Shown piece by piece: positions 46,533 through 56,745 of a DNA stretch of 64,000 nucleotides. Location of the stretch: positions 62,001-126,000 of the forward strand of contig NZ_JAGGKK010000008.1 in the NCBI RefSeq assembly GCF_017873675.1, given 5' to 3'. Within the stretch, counting starts at the first letter, position 1. Each line of letters opens with the position of its first letter. A program made the position numbers and the translations under genes. Source of the DNA: Virgibacillus litoralis. Lineage in GTDB: Bacteria; Bacillota; Bacilli; Bacillales; Amphibacillaceae. The notes under the pieces were generated by a model. The model was not told where the DNA came from. It did not search any database and saw only the letters and a program-made list of their open reading frames with translations.

Positions 46533-48203
46533 TTACATTTTTTCTGGTGCAGATACACCGAGTATTCGTAGTCCATTTGCGATTGTAATCCGTACTGCTT
46601 TCATTAATGCAATCCGTGCTTTTGTTAATTCTGGTTCATCCTGGTTCAACACTTTTTCTGCATTGTAAAAACTGTGCAGCAGTGTTGCCAGATCAAACAC
46701 ATATTGCGTCACTTTGTGCGGTGTATGTTTTTCGGCAGCATCTGCTATCGTTTTTGGAAACTCCCCAAGTTTTTTGAGTAGATCAATTTCTTTTTCAGCA
46801 GTTAATAGCTCTGCATTAAAGTTGTCATCACTTGCGAGTCCTTTTTCTTTTGCCTGCTTTAGCATTGTACAAATTCTTGCGTGTGCATACTGAACATAAT
46901 AGACAGGGTTATCATTTGATTCGGAACGTGCAAGGTCCATATCAAAGTCAAGCTGCGAATCGTTTGAACGCATCACGAAGTAATAACGGACAGCATCAAC
47001 CCCAACTTCTTCCATTAATTCACGCAGCGCAACTGCTTTGCCTGTCCGCTTACTCATGCGAATCTTTTCGCCGCCTTCGAACAGGCTTACCATTTGGATG
47101 ACTTTTACATCGAACTTTTCAACCGGATATCCAAGTGCTTCAATTGCTGAGCGCATCCGGGCGATATAGCCATGGTGATCAGATCCCCAGACATTGATAA
47201 TTTGATCAAATCCACGTTCAATCTTATTTTTGTGGTAGGCAATATCAGGTGTCAGATACGTATAGCTGCCATCCTGTTTAATTAACACACGATCCTTATC
47301 ATCACCAAAGTCCGTTGAACGGAACCATGTTGCACCATCCTGCTCATATACATAGTTACCATCTTTTAATGTTTGGACTGCTTCCGTTACCTTGTTGTTA
47401 TCATATAATGATTGCTCGGAAAACCAGTTGTCAAAATAGACACCAAAATCGTTCAAGTCTTTTTTCAGTTTATCAAGTTCATATGTTAATCCGTACTCTT
47501 TAAAAAACTTCACTCGTTCTGTTTCATCTGCATCGGCCCATTTATCACCATACTCTGTGGCTAATTGTTTGCCAATACCAACAAGATCTTTACCATGATA
47601 GCCGCCCTCAGGCATTTCTGCATCGTGACCTAGTGCTTGCAGATACCGCGCCTGAATGGATAATGCCATGTTATCAATCTGATTTCCGGCATCGTTAATG
47701 TAGTATTCCCGTTCAACATTATAGCCTGCTGCATCCAGAACGTTGCAGAAAACATCACCAAATGCTGCACCACGAGCATGTCCAAGGTGCAAATCACCGG
47801 TTGGGTTTACGGAAACAAACTCAACCTGAACTTTTTTGCCCTGCCCTGCTTCCGTTTGTCCATATGTTTTGTCAGCCTTCAATATTGTTGGGACAAGTTC
47901 ACCTAGATAATCATTCTTCATGAAAAAATTAATAAAACCTGGTCCAGCAATTTCCACTTTTTCTATTGTTGCTTTTGATTGATCAATATTGGCCACAATA
48001 TCATCCGCTATCTGACGTGGTGCTTTTTTGGCGACCCGTGCCAGCTGCATTGCTATGTTTGTAGCAAAATCACCATGGGCCTTGTCCTTTGGTTTTTCTA
48101 AAATAACTGATGGCAATTCATCTTCCGTTGCGAGGTTCGCATTTAGGACGGAAGCAGCAATTTCCTGCTTCAATACATCCTCTGTTTGTGCCAAAACGTT
48201 CAT
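46533..48203 (-). CDS. argS: Arginyl-tRNA synthetase
   Basis: Class I synthetase of 556 residues that charges tRNA-Arg. HIGH-type motif [18 protein letters not shown] near 132, KMSKS-type motif [17 protein letters not shown] near 350, N-terminal Add-1 domain ([13 protein letters not shown]) and the C-terminal DALR anticodon domain ([16 protein letters not shown], then [10 protein letters not shown]). Start ATG overlaps the ywiB stop by four bases (ATGA). No T-box is seen upstream of the pair. Confidence 0.98.
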   Translation of the reverse strand: MNVLAQTEDVLKQEIAASVLNANLATEDELPSVILEKPKDKAHGDFATNIAMQLARVAKKAPRQIADDIVANIDQSKATIEKVEIAGPGFINFFMKNDYLGELVPTILKADKTYGQTEAGQGKKVQVEFVSVNPTGDLHLGHARGAAFGDVFCNVLDAAGYNVEREYYINDAGNQIDNMALSIQARYLQALGHDAEMPEGGYHGKDLVGIGKQLATEYGDKWADADETERVKFFKEYGLTYELDKLKKDLNDFGVYFDNWFSEQSLYDNNKVTEAVQTLKDGNYVYEQDGATWFRSTDFGDDKDRVLIKQDGSYTYLTPDIAYHKNKIERGFDQIINVWGSDHHGYIARMRSAIEALGYPVEKFDVKVIQMVSLFEGGEKIRMSKRTGKAVALRELMEEVGVDAVRYYFVMRSNDSQLDFDMDLARSESNDNPVYYVQYAHARICTMLKQAKEKGLASDDNFNAELLTAEKEIDLLKKLGEFPKTIADAAEKHTPHKVTQYVFDLATLLHSFYNAEKVLNQDEPELTKARIALMKAVRITIANGLRILGVSAPEKM

Positions 48204-48640
48204 TGGGAGTCCTCCTCTTTTATTGACAGTGTTATTTTTTGCTTACGTTCTTCTTGTCCATTCAGCTTCACAGTATAGTCGAGTTTTAACAAGCCATTTT
48301 GCTGATCGGCAAGCTCTTGATATTGCATCGAATTTGTAAAAGTTTCCATATGTATATGACCATATTCATGCTGGAATACATTTTCCGATGTTTGCCTTAA
48401 ACGGAATTGCTGATGCATTTTAACCGACCCTATTCGCTTAATACTAACCTTATCAGCATGAATAGTAATCAAATTGTTAATTAATGATCCATCGTCCGCT
48501 TTCTCTTTAAAGGTAAGTACATCTATATTATCTTTTTTATAAAAATTCCCATTTTCTTTAACAGTATTGTACTCTGTCTGCCCATCATCGTTAATAACTG
48601 TCTGAAGTTCAATTGAAACCTCTTTTGGTTCTGAATTCAT
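48200..48640 (-). CDS. ywiB: DUF1934 beta-barrel protein YwiB
   Basis: A 146-residue soluble, beta-rich protein of unknown function with a lipocalin-like pattern ([49 protein letters not shown]). The DUF1934/YwiB family is nearly always directly upstream of argS in Bacillaceae, as here, with overlapping start and stop codons. AGGAGCG precedes the ATG. Confidence 0.9.
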   Translation of the reverse strand: MNSEPKEVSIELQTVINDDGQTEYNTVKENGNFYKKDNIDVLTFKEKADDGSLINNLITIHADKVSIKRIGSVKMHQQFRLRQTSENVFQHEYGHIHMETFTNSMQYQELADQQNGLLKLDYTVKLNGQEERKQKITLSIKEEDSQ

Positions 48641-48669
48641 CGAATCGCTCCTGCTTTGTATAATTTCCT

Positions 48670-48699
48670 ATTATAGCGATAATTGTATGCATTTATCAA
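48670..48699 (-). promoter_or_regulatory. Sigma-A promoter of ywiB-argS
   Basis: On the minus strand TTGATA, 18 bp, then a perfect TATAAT, about 30 bp upstream of the ywiB start. Confidence 0.72.
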
Positions 48700-48812
48700 C
48701 ATAAAGCAGTTAAATTCCCATACATACAATACATCCCTCATGATTTTACGTTTATTTCTGCTTATCTTTTCCCATAATGAAAGTAATGAAATCTTAATGG
48801 AGATAAAAGCGT

Positions 48813-50849
48813 ATGAGAAAATTTTTCCGATTAAAGAAAAGCAAGTTAATTCTATTATTTCCTATAAGTATTTTTATACTTGGGATTGTTTGCCTTGCAG
48901 GGGTTTATTTGGTGAGCTTTTTGCTCGGTCCCCCAAAACTTACGACCGATCAAAATACAATTTATTATAGCATAAATGAAGAAGTGATTGGCGAAGAACG
49001 AGGTGCGGAAAATCGGTATTGGGTAGATTTGAAGGAAATGTCACCCCATTTAATTAAAGCAACCCTTGCGATTGAGGATCAGTATTTTTATAGACATAAT
49101 GGATTTGATTTGAAACGAATCGCTGGTGCGGTATTATCTGATTTAAAGAGTTTTTCATTAAAAGAAGGTGCCAGTACACTGACGCAGCAATATGCCAGGA
49201 ACTTATATTTAACACATGATAAAACGTGGTCACGTAAACTAAAGGAAGCTTTTCATACAGTAAGGATCGAAATGTACTACTCCAAAAATGAAATTCTGGA
49301 GGGCTATTTAAATACGATTTACTATGGCCATGGTGCACATGGTATTGAAGCGGCAAGCAGGTATTTTTTTAACAAATCTTCTAGTGCGTTATCTTTAGCT
49401 GAAGCATCAATGCTTGCTGCAATTCCAAAAGGCCCTACCTATTATTCACCACTTAATGACCGGGATAATGCCGAAGAAAGGCAAAAACGAATTTTAGGGC
49501 TAATGCAGGATGACGGCGACATTACAGAACAGGAGTATTTTTTAGCCAGCCGGGAAGACCTTGCCTTCACAAAACGGGAAGAACGGGCAAAGATTGCAGC
49601 AGCACCTTATTTTCAGGACACTGTTTTAATAGAAGCTGCTGATATATTAAACGTGGAATCTGAATTAGTTCGGTCAGGCGGATATAAAATTCATACGACA
49701 TTGGATGTGGACCTTCAGCAAGAACTGGAACGCAGCGCCAAACATGTTATTCAGCCTGAGAGCGAAATAAATATCGGCGCAATGGTTATGGACCCGACAA
49801 CAGGCGGCATCCGTGCTTTATTAGGTGGAAGAGATTATCAAAAAAGCGAGTTTAACCGTGCCATTAGTGCGAAGCGGATGCCAGGGTCAGCCTTTAAACC
49901 ATTTTTATATTACGCCGCCTTAAACAATGGCTATACACCAAGCACAATGTTGATGAGTAAACCGACATCATTTGAACTCGAGGATGGAAAAGTATATCAG
50001 CCGAGTAACTATAACGGGTATTACGCGAATGAGGAGATATCGTTAGCTCAGGCAATAGCTTTATCTGATAACGTCTATGCGGTTCGAACGAATCTATTCC
50101 TTGGCGCTGACACACTTGTTGATACTGCTAGAAAAGTTGGTATTGACGGTGACTTGCCTGCTGTACCGTCATTAGCCCTCGGAACGGCAGCAGTATCTGT
50201 GGAGGATATGGTTACAGGATATGGCACAATAGCTAATGGCGGTAATCAAATAGAAGGACATACCATCACAAAAATTATTGATCGGTATGGACAAACGGTA
50301 TTCGAAAGAGACCAAGAAGAAGGTAAACAAGTACTTGATCCTGAGTCCGCATTTATATTGACTCATTTAATGACTGGGATGTTTGATCGTTCATTGGATG
50401 GATATATGGCAGTGACAGGATCTTCAATTGCTAATCAATTGAGTCGTACTTATGCTGGAAAATCCGGGACAACGAACACAGACAGTTGGATGATGGGCTA
50501 TAGCCCCTCACTTGTTGCAGGTATATGGACAGGCTATGATAATAACGCCCCTATGGAAAAAACTGCAGAAGTCAGCTATGCCAAAGACGTATGGGCAGGA
50601 TTTATGGAAGCAGCCCATAAAGATTTGCCATTACAAAGATTCACCGCTCCATCAGGTGTTGTAGGATTGCCAATTGATCCTGACTCAGGCGAGCGTGCAA
50701 CAGCATATTGTGATACAAGCCGTGTCATGTATTTTGAGAAAGGAACGGAGCCAACAGAATATTGCTCAGTCCACTTACCCGATAGCAAATCACAAGAAAA
50801 TAAAAAACAAAAAGGAATGCTCCAGAAATGGTTTGACAAACTGTTCTAG
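48813..50849 (+). CDS. pbpG: Class A penicillin-binding protein (PbpG-type)
   Basis: Bifunctional peptidoglycan synthase of 678 residues. A membrane anchor at residues 11-34 is followed by the glycosyltransferase domain: catalytic Glu in ATLAIEDQYFYRHNGFD near 92, GASTLTQQYARNLYL near 123 and the helix EILEGYLNTIYYGHGAHGIE. The transpeptidase domain has SAFK (near 358), SDN (near 418) and KSGTTNTDSWMMGY (near 550). In B. subtilis the class A PBP next to ywhD is PbpG (PBP2d), used in the spore during germ-wall synthesis; position supports that name. Plus-strand gene ending in a strong terminator. Confidence 0.93.
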   Translation: MRKFFRLKKSKLILLFPISIFILGIVCLAGVYLVSFLLGPPKLTTDQNTIYYSINEEVIGEERGAENRYWVDLKEMSPHLIKATLAIEDQYFYRHNGFDLKRIAGAVLSDLKSFSLKEGASTLTQQYARNLYLTHDKTWSRKLKEAFHTVRIEMYYSKNEILEGYLNTIYYGHGAHGIEAASRYFFNKSSSALSLAEASMLAAIPKGPTYYSPLNDRDNAEERQKRILGLMQDDGDITEQEYFLASREDLAFTKREERAKIAAAPYFQDTVLIEAADILNVESELVRSGGYKIHTTLDVDLQQELERSAKHVIQPESEINIGAMVMDPTTGGIRALLGGRDYQKSEFNRAISAKRMPGSAFKPFLYYAALNNGYTPSTMLMSKPTSFELEDGKVYQPSNYNGYYANEEISLAQAIALSDNVYAVRTNLFLGADTLVDTARKVGIDGDLPAVPSLALGTAAVSVEDMVTGYGTIANGGNQIEGHTITKIIDRYGQTVFERDQEEGKQVLDPESAFILTHLMTGMFDRSLDGYMAVTGSSIANQLSRTYAGKSGTTNTDSWMMGYSPSLVAGIWTGYDNNAPMEKTAEVSYAKDVWAGFMEAAHKDLPLQRFTAPSGVVGLPIDPDSGERATAYCDTSRVMYFEKGTEPTEYCSVHLPDSKSQENKKQKGMLQKWFDKLF

Positions 50850-50865
50850 AAGAGGTGCGGATGGT

Positions 50866-50935
50866 TGGCTGCCTGTTCCGAGTGGTGCCTGTCACTTCCC
50901 GGTTTTTGTCAAACTTTGTCGAGCGGAGCTACACC
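50866..50935. repeat. Dispersed repeat downstream of pbpG
   Basis: The stretch contains GTTCCGAGTGGTGCCTGTCA and TTTTTGTCAAACTTTGTCGA. GTGGTGCCTGTCAC followed by TTTGTCGA recurs as a short intergenic repeat in many Bacillaceae genomes (from memory). It lies just before the pbpG terminator. Confidence 0.45.
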
Positions 50936-50944
50936 AAAATAAAA

Positions 50945-50995
50945 GAAGCTGACTCCCGTAAGGTCAACCTTACATTTGGAGTCAGCTTCTTTTTT
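50945..50995 (+). terminator. Terminator after pbpG
   Basis: GAAGCTGACTCC pairs exactly with GGAGTCAGCTTC; inside the loop GTAAGGT and ACCTTAC pair as well. TTTTTT follows. Confidence 0.92.
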
Positions 50996-51100
50996 GTCCT
51001 AGCAATACATGAGTTAGCCCATGTATATACATTTTACAAATTTCTTGATTAAAGTACAAGTTGTAAATGAATTGTTCATAATACGGTCACAAAATGTTCA

Positions 51101-51622
51101 TTATTTTGGAAGTACTTCTTTTAACTCATCTGTAGAATTATTCCACATATCTCCACCTTCAAAATCGGCAAGGAAATCCTTTAATAGCTTTTTCGAATGA
51201 TCATCCATGTGTTCAAGCATAATCTTGCCCTTCAATGATTTCTCCATGTGGGTCACATGCTCAGGCATTGATTTATAAGCTCGTTTGATTGAACGATCAA
51301 CACGAACTTCACTTCCACAAACACCAGAAAAATAGGCACCATTTTTATTTTTTTCAACATTTACCCAAACAATCCAATATAATTTTCCATTTGGTACTTC
51401 ATCTTTGTTAGGTAAAAATTTAACACGTCGTTCTATTTCACTTCGGGCATGCATTGCTCCCATATCTACAAACGCACGATCTTCATTTGGATCTATAATA
51501 ACCGGGGACATATTTTCCAGACTGACTGTACCGGCACCATACCCTCCGTGACCGTCCGTTGAATCATCTTTAAGTATTGTAAATTGATTTGTCTTCTTTT
51601 TATTTTGATCTTCTGAACTCAC
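51101..51622 (-). CDS. ywhD: YwhD family protein
   Basis: A 173-residue soluble protein of unknown function. Conserved-looking parts are TILKDDSTDGHGGYGAGTVS at the N-terminus, VFVDMGAMHARSEIE-like segment near 50 and YWIVWVNVEKNKNGAYFSG near 85. Length and its place next to the PbpG-type gene match YwhD. The start is GTG with AGGAGGG eight bases upstream. Confidence 0.88.
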   Translation of the reverse strand: MSSEDQNKKKTNQFTILKDDSTDGHGGYGAGTVSLENMSPVIIDPNEDRAFVDMGAMHARSEIERRVKFLPNKDEVPNGKLYWIVWVNVEKNKNGAYFSGVCGSEVRVDRSIKRAYKSMPEHVTHMEKSLKGKIMLEHMDDHSKKLLKDFLADFEGGDMWNNSTDELKEVLPK

Positions 51623-51748
51623 TTTCGGAACCCTCCTACATAGGTTTTAATTATTATTCTAGCATAACCGCAGGCTCCATTTCATCCATTACAATTTAAG
51701 ACTAAGTAAAACGCGATCTGTTTTACGTTACAAGTGAACCCACCATAA

Positions 51749-52249
51749 TTAATGAGGTGGGTTAATTGCCTTAATAAATTGGGTTGCTTCAGTTATTTCA
51801 TCATTCGTATACTTTTGCTTTGGCTTGACGGTATGTATCTTTTCAGCCATGTCCGACTCCGTTAAATCATCAAAATAAAGCATGGTCGATACAAGTTCAA
51901 GAAAGCGCGAACTCTTTCCTTTCAATAATTGAATCTGCTTTGTCATATCAGGCATGTTCAAATTAAACTGATTTAAAAATCTCTGACCATCCACAGTAAT
52001 GCTGTAATTATATTGAAAGTAGTTACTCTTTTCCTCTTTTTCCTCAGCAATAAAGCCTAGATTACATAATTCCTCTGTCCGAAGCGATAGTTCTTCTGAG
52101 TATGGACCATAGAAATGAAATTGGTATTTTTCCTCAAATGGCATATCACATTTTTGTAAAATATAAATCATCTTCTGCAGCTTTTTCCGGCCGGTAACTT
52201 CATTTGCCACAGAAAAAAATTGCATTAATTTCGCATGATTAGTTAACAT
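51749..52249 (-). CDS. ywgA: YwgA family protein
   Basis: A 166-residue protein, mostly helical, starting MLTNHAKLMQFFSVANEV. The segment GRKKLQKMIYILQKCDMPF with YQFHFYGPYSEEL is typical of YwgA-like proteins, which resemble a winged-helix or Panacea-type fold; no function is established. Its start overlaps the end of the HD-domain gene by 11 bp, so the two are translated together. ATG at 52249 follows AAGGAG nine bases away; an upstream in-frame ATG would place that site inside the gene. Confidence 0.82.
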   Translation of the reverse strand: MLTNHAKLMQFFSVANEVTGRKKLQKMIYILQKCDMPFEEKYQFHFYGPYSEELSLRTEELCNLGFIAEEKEEKSNYFQYNYSITVDGQRFLNQFNLNMPDMTKQIQLLKGKSSRFLELVSTMLYFDDLTESDMAEKIHTVKPKQKYTNDEITEATQFIKAINPPH

Positions 52250-53558
52250 TATTTCCCGCTCCTTCACCATATAATAACTCTAAAATTCTTCGTTTGGCTG
52301 GGCAATCATCATTAAGGTCATCCAACAAATCTCTAGGAAAATACAGCTTATGATCCGTACGTTTTTTTCCTGAGATCGCTTCAACGATGTCCGAATGACG
52401 GGAAAGCTCTTTCAGTTCATCATTAGGCATCATCAAATGAATCGGGAGTCGTTCTTCCTCTTCACCAGGCCGGTAAAAATCGTATGGTAAATCAGATGAT
52501 GAATCGACCACAAGGTAATACTCAGGATCAATCCCGGCCTCCTGAAACAACCGATAAAGCTCCATCCACTCGTTCATTTGCTGGTTCGGATTAAATTCAA
52601 TATATTTAAACAGGCGACGGTTCATAAACCGTTCACACAAATCACTTAAGATCTCGTCATCTTCTTCCTGCCATAATTGAAAATAGTAAGAGACAATTGA
52701 TTCGTCCAGTCTCAGGTAATCAGCTAAATCGACGTCTTCCTTAAAAAATGAAATAAAGTGCATTGGCTTCAGTTTAAAGGTATAATTTGTCTCAAATAAA
52801 TATTTGGCACGATGGAGAATTTTTGACAGAATTACTTCTGCACTTCTCGTTACAGGGTGAAAATAGACCTGCCAGTACATTTGGTAGCGACTCATGATAT
52901 AGTCTTCCACCGCGTGCATTCCACTTGATTTAATGACAACCTGATCGTCAATCGGCCGCATCACACGTAAAATTCGTTCCATATCAAAATGTCCATAGCT
53001 GACACCAGTGAAATAAGCATCACGTTGCAGGTAATCCATCCGATCAGCATCAATCTGACTCGAAATGAGACTGACAACTAACTTGTCCTCATATGTTTTA
53101 TCGATTACATCGGCAACTTTTTTAGAAAAACCAGGTGAAACACGCTCTAAAATTGTATGTATATGTGTGTCACCCATAATTATTTGTTGGGTAAAATGCT
53201 CATGATCAAGCTTAAAAACTTTTTCAAACGAATGGGAAAATGGTCCATGACCCAGATCGTGCAGTAAAGCCGCACATAAGCACAGCAAACGCTCATCATC
53301 ATTCCAATGTGGACGGTTTTCGAAATTATAAAGAATCCGGCGGACAATTTCATAAACGCCTAATGAATGGTTAAAGCGGCTATGTTCTGCTCCATGAAAA
53401 GTTAAATTGGTCGTTCCAAGCTGTTTAATCCGGCGTAAACGCTGAAATTCCGGTGCAGCAATTAAATCCCAGATCACACGATCCTTTACGTGAACATATC
53501 TATGGACGGGATCTTTAAATACTTTTTCTTCATTTAATTGTTCATCTTTGTACGCCAT
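52239..53558 (-). CDS. ywfO: HD-domain phosphohydrolase YwfO
   Basis: A 439-residue dNTP triphosphohydrolase-like protein. Metal ligands: His in HGAEHSRFNHSLGVYEIV near 68, the HD pair in CAALLHDLGHGPFSHSFE near 110 and a distal Asp in SSQIDADRMDYLQRDAYF near 180. Related enterococcal proteins hydrolyse dNTPs; the substrate here is inferred. The ATG at 53558 is chosen as giving the usual MAYKDEQLNEEKVFKDPVH start, though its ribosome site (GGTTGG) is weak. Divergent from lipL across a 97-bp AT-rich promoter region. Confidence 0.88.
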   Translation of the reverse strand: MAYKDEQLNEEKVFKDPVHRYVHVKDRVIWDLIAAPEFQRLRRIKQLGTTNLTFHGAEHSRFNHSLGVYEIVRRILYNFENRPHWNDDERLLCLCAALLHDLGHGPFSHSFEKVFKLDHEHFTQQIIMGDTHIHTILERVSPGFSKKVADVIDKTYEDKLVVSLISSQIDADRMDYLQRDAYFTGVSYGHFDMERILRVMRPIDDQVVIKSSGMHAVEDYIMSRYQMYWQVYFHPVTRSAEVILSKILHRAKYLFETNYTFKLKPMHFISFFKEDVDLADYLRLDESIVSYYFQLWQEEDDEILSDLCERFMNRRLFKYIEFNPNQQMNEWMELYRLFQEAGIDPEYYLVVDSSSDLPYDFYRPGEEEERLPIHLMMPNDELKELSRHSDIVEAISGKKRTDHKLYFPRDLLDDLNDDCPAKRRILELLYGEGAGNNVN

Positions 53559-53655
53559 TTTTCCAACCCGTTTCTTTTCGACATTATTTATTTTATTATA
53601 TAATGAATAACCTAAGGATAAAAGAGCCAATCTTTATGAGCAAAAGGAGAAAACT

Positions 53656-54507
53656 ATGAAAAACTGGAAGGAAATCATCAGGCACAAGCAGTTTCGCTAT
53701 CTCGATCATTCAAAAGAAAATTTTTTTGATCAAAAAGCTTATACAGCATTAACGTCGTTTGCAATTGATGATGTACTGGCGCTATCTGTCGGCGGAAAAA
53801 ACACCGCTCCCGCAATAAGGTTATGGGTACACCCTGATACTGTTGTGTTAGGCATTCCCGATGCACGTATACCTTTTATTGAAGAAGGTGTGGAGCTGCT
53901 AAGCGAACAGGGATATCAAGTTGTTGTCCGAAATTCCGGAGGGTTAGCAGTCGCACTTGACGCAGGTGTTTTGAATATTTCGCTGATCCTGCCTGATGTA
54001 AAGCATATCTCTATTCATGATTGTTATGAGGCGATGGTCAGCTTTATCCAGTACATGCTACGTGATTTGACAAATGATATAGAAGCATATGAAATTGTCG
54101 GTTCCTATTGCCCTGGTGACTACGATTTAAGTATTGGGGGCAGAAAATTTGCCGGAATTTCGCAGCGTCGTGTAAAAGATGGAGCTTCCATTCAAATATA
54201 CTTGGATGTAGAAGGAAAAGGCATTGAACGAGCAGCATTAATACGTGATTTTTATAGTGTGGGGATTAAAGGCGCTGAAACCAAGTTTTCCTATCCAGAT
54301 GTTGATCCATCAACAATGGCTTCGCTAACAGAACTTCTAGGGGCAAAAATAAGTGTCGATGGAATGAAGGATCGTGTTTTGGAATCGCTCGAGCATTTTA
54401 GCAATATGATTGTAACGGATGAATTTTCTGCTGATGAACTGGAGGCTTTTAAAACAAGATACGAACAAATGGTCAAGCGGAATGAGAAAATAGCTGGGAT
54501 GCAGTGA
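53656..54507 (+). CDS. lipL: Octanoyl-[GcvH]:protein N-octanoyltransferase
   Basis: Transfers octanoyl from GcvH to E2 subunits in Bacillus-type lipoate assembly (283 residues). The BPL/LplA fold shows RNSGGLAVALDAGVLNISLI near 92 and the active-site Cys152 in GSYCPGDYDLSIGGRKFAGI. AAAGGAGAAAAC precedes ATG. A TATAAT near 53597-53602 may belong to its promoter. Equivalent to ywfL, next to pta as in B. subtilis. Downstream it meets pta head-on across array 4 and a shared terminator. Confidence 0.93.
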   Translation: MKNWKEIIRHKQFRYLDHSKENFFDQKAYTALTSFAIDDVLALSVGGKNTAPAIRLWVHPDTVVLGIPDARIPFIEEGVELLSEQGYQVVVRNSGGLAVALDAGVLNISLILPDVKHISIHDCYEAMVSFIQYMLRDLTNDIEAYEIVGSYCPGDYDLSIGGRKFAGISQRRVKDGASIQIYLDVEGKGIERAALIRDFYSVGIKGAETKFSYPDVDPSTMASLTELLGAKISVDGMKDRVLESLEHFSNMIVTDEFSADELEAFKTRYEQMVKRNEKIAGMQ

Positions 54508-54658
54508 TTTATCGACTGGAAAAGATCGTTTATCGACCGGGGATTTCATTTATCGACTGCAATAACTGTATATCAACTGGATATTCTGTTTATCAACCTG
54601 TATACCCATATATCAACCTGAAAGCTCATTTATCAACCAACCAGCATACGATATCAAC
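54508..54658. repeat. Short-core repeat array 4, 20-bp period
   Basis: Eight units with the core TTTATCGACTGGA or TATATCAACCTGAA at 20-22-bp spacing, starting directly at the lipL stop codon. The core TATC(G/A)AC(T/A)G(G/A)A matches the minus-strand core of array 1 (TATCGACAGAA), so the two arrays at opposite ends of the window appear related. Confidence 0.85.
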
Positions 54659-54660
54659 TT

Positions 54661-54703
54661 AAAAAGGCTTACAGCAGATCTTCAACCTGCTGCAAGCCTT
54701 TAT
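54661..54703. terminator. Bidirectional terminator between lipL and pta
   Basis: AAAGGCTT-ACAGCAG pairs with CTGCTGC-AAGCCTTT around a short loop. A-rich and T-rich flanks make it usable from both the lipL side and the pta side. Confidence 0.82.
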
Positions 54704-54735
54704 TTTGGTTTAAGAAACTATAAAATTTAAGTGCT

Positions 54736-54764
54736 GTGGTTAACTGGACTCCAGAATCAGCCAC
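54736..54764. repeat. 29-bp repeat shared with 11.43 kb, inverted
   Basis: GTGGTTAACTGGACTCCAGA continues to ATCAGCCAC. It is the reverse complement of 11433-11461 except for a few bases. It is followed by ATCCAGCTTTAGCGCC, similar to the repeat near 34 kb. Confidence 0.75.
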
Positions 54765-54793
54765 ATCCAGCTTTAGCGCCTTTGTTTTTCCCA

Positions 54794-55762
54794 TTACGCT
54801 TGTGCTGCTGTAATGATTGCCAGTTTATAAACATCGTCCGCGCTGCACCCTCGCGATAAATCATTCACCGGTTTGTTGAGCCCTTGCAGGACTGGACCTA
54901 CTGCCTCAAACTCGCCTAGTCGTTGGGCTATTTTATACCCGATGTTTCCCGCTTCAAGACTTGGAAAAATAAACACATTCGCATCGCCGTTAAGAACGGA
55001 ATCCGGAGCCTTTTTCGAAGCAACACTTGGAACAAATGCTGCATCAAACTGAAACTCACCATCGATTATGAGTGAAGGATTTTTTTCTTTTGCAAGATCC
55101 AATGCGTTAACAACTTTATCTGTTTCTTCCGACTTGGCCGATCCTTTTGTCGAAAAACTAAGCATCGCAATACGTGGATCTACATCAAACAATTCGGCAG
55201 TAACAGCACTCTCTACTGCTATCTCAGCCAGATCCTGACTGTCAGGGTTAATGTTGATTGCACAATCTGCAAACACATATTTTTCATCGTTACGAACCAT
55301 GATAAATACGCCTGAGGTCTTGTTAATCCCATTCTTTGTTTTTATAATCTGTAATGCGGGTCTAACGGTATCTGCAGTTGAATGTGTCGCACCACTAACA
55401 AGTCCATCTGCCTGGTTCATGTATACAAGCATCGTTCCAAAATAATTCTCATCAAGCAAGATTTCACGTGCCTGTTCAGCGGTAACTTTTCCTTTACGAC
55501 GTTCAACAAACGTTTCCACCATTAAATCAAATTCAGCAAAGTCTTTTGGTTCCATCAATTTACATGTAGCAATATCAACACCAATTTCTTCAGCTTTCTG
55601 TTTCATCTTGCTACGATCGCCTAATAAAACAGGTGTTAAAATACCAGCTGCACCAAGCTGGCTAGCCGCTGTCAGAATTCGTTCATCCATCCCCTCCGGA
55701 AAAACGATAGATTTGTCAGTTGTTTTTATTTTATCACTTAATTGATCAAAAAGATTACTCAT
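54794..55762 (-). CDS. pta: Phosphate acetyltransferase
   Basis: Interconverts acetyl-CoA and acetyl phosphate in overflow metabolism (322 residues, the short form without the regulatory N-terminal domain). KSIVFPEGMDERILTAA start, SGATHSTADTVRPALQIIKT near 125, AMLSFSTKGSAKSEETDKV near 200 and DANVFIFPSLEAGNIGYKI near 260. GGAGGTG precedes ATG. Lies between lipL and hemQ as in B. subtilis. Confidence 0.96.
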   Translation of the reverse strand: MSNLFDQLSDKIKTTDKSIVFPEGMDERILTAASQLGAAGILTPVLLGDRSKMKQKAEEIGVDIATCKLMEPKDFAEFDLMVETFVERRKGKVTAEQAREILLDENYFGTMLVYMNQADGLVSGATHSTADTVRPALQIIKTKNGINKTSGVFIMVRNDEKYVFADCAININPDSQDLAEIAVESAVTAELFDVDPRIAMLSFSTKGSAKSEETDKVVNALDLAKEKNPSLIIDGEFQFDAAFVPSVASKKAPDSVLNGDANVFIFPSLEAGNIGYKIAQRLGEFEAVGPVLQGLNKPVNDLSRGCSADDVYKLAIITAAQA

Positions 55763-55963
55763 GATTGAGCACCTCCTATTAGCGTTATGTTCTAGTTAAA
55801 ATGATAATTGATTATCCAGTCTATTAAAAGAAATCACCCTTGATTTTTGCAGTAATTTTGACGGAGTGGTGACAAAACCTTATTCCATGATTATCGTTCC
55901 CTAATTATGATATAGTAAAAATATATGATGATTAATTTCAAATTGATGAAGGAGAGATATAGA

Positions 55964-56704
55964 ATGGCAGCAGAAGCAGTTGAAACCTTGGATGGCTGGT
56001 ATTGTTTGCATGATTTACGTACGATTGACTGGACATCCTGGAAATATGCATCCAGTGAAGAACGCGAATCAGCAATCCATGAATTTAAAAACCTACTTAC
56101 CAAATGGGAAGCAGTTGAAAATGAAGAAAATGGAAGTCATGTTTTATATAAAGTTGTTGGCCAAAAAGCTGATTTAATGTTTATGTTTTTGCGTCCAACT
56201 ATGAATGAACTGACTGATATTGAAACGGAATTTAATAAATCAAAATTTGCCGAGTTTCTACTTCCTGCCCATTCGTATGTATCAGTTGTTGAGCTTTCGA
56301 AATATGGCCCTCAGCATGCGGAGGATGATCCAAGAACACAGGAACGCCTGAAACCGATTCTGCCTAAATGGGAGCATATCAGTTTCTACCCGATGAACAA
56401 AAGTCGCGATGGCGAAGATAACTGGTATTCAGTTGATTTTAAAGATCGGGCAAAATTACTTTATGAACATAGTAAAACAGGTCGAAAATACGCAGGTAAT
56501 ATTAAGCAAATTATCACCGGTTCATTCGGTTTTGATGACTGGGAGTGGGGCGTAACCCTTTTTGCTCATGATCCATTACAGCTGAAAAAAATTGTTTACG
56601 AAATGCGCTTTGATGAAGTAAGTGCACGATTCGGTGAGTTCGGCGAATTTTTCGTTGGAAATCACTTGGCAAAAGATGATATTGACGCTTATTTACACGT
56701 ATAG
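55964..56704 (+). CDS. hemQ: Coproheme decarboxylase (HemQ/ChdC)
   Basis: Last enzyme of the coproporphyrin-dependent haem pathway of Firmicutes, decarboxylating coproheme to haem b with peroxide (246 residues). The catalytic Tyr142 is in [11 protein letters not shown]; the proximal haem His169 is in [34 protein letters not shown] and [15 protein letters not shown] are family signatures. The ATG at 55964 has AAGGAGAG upstream; the earlier in-frame ATGs cover this site. Confidence 0.95.
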   Translation: MAAEAVETLDGWYCLHDLRTIDWTSWKYASSEERESAIHEFKNLLTKWEAVENEENGSHVLYKVVGQKADLMFMFLRPTMNELTDIETEFNKSKFAEFLLPAHSYVSVVELSKYGPQHAEDDPRTQERLKPILPKWEHISFYPMNKSRDGEDNWYSVDFKDRAKLLYEHSKTGRKYAGNIKQIITGSFGFDDWEWGVTLFAHDPLQLKKIVYEMRFDEVSARFGEFGEFFVGNHLAKDDIDAYLHV

Positions 56705-56711
56705 ACTGGAT

Positions 56712-56745
56712 GAAATTGTCTCGATACATTCGAGGCAATTTTTTT
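56712..56745 (+). terminator. Terminator after hemQ
   Basis: AAATTGTCTCG pairs with CGAGGCAATTT around a short loop, followed by a T-run. From here to gerQ (56746-57133) I see no convincing gene or promoter. Confidence 0.85.

Noticed and set aside
46533-48700. T-box or tRNA-responsive leader for argS
   Set aside because: argS overlaps ywiB, and the space upstream of ywiB is too short and lacks T-box features.
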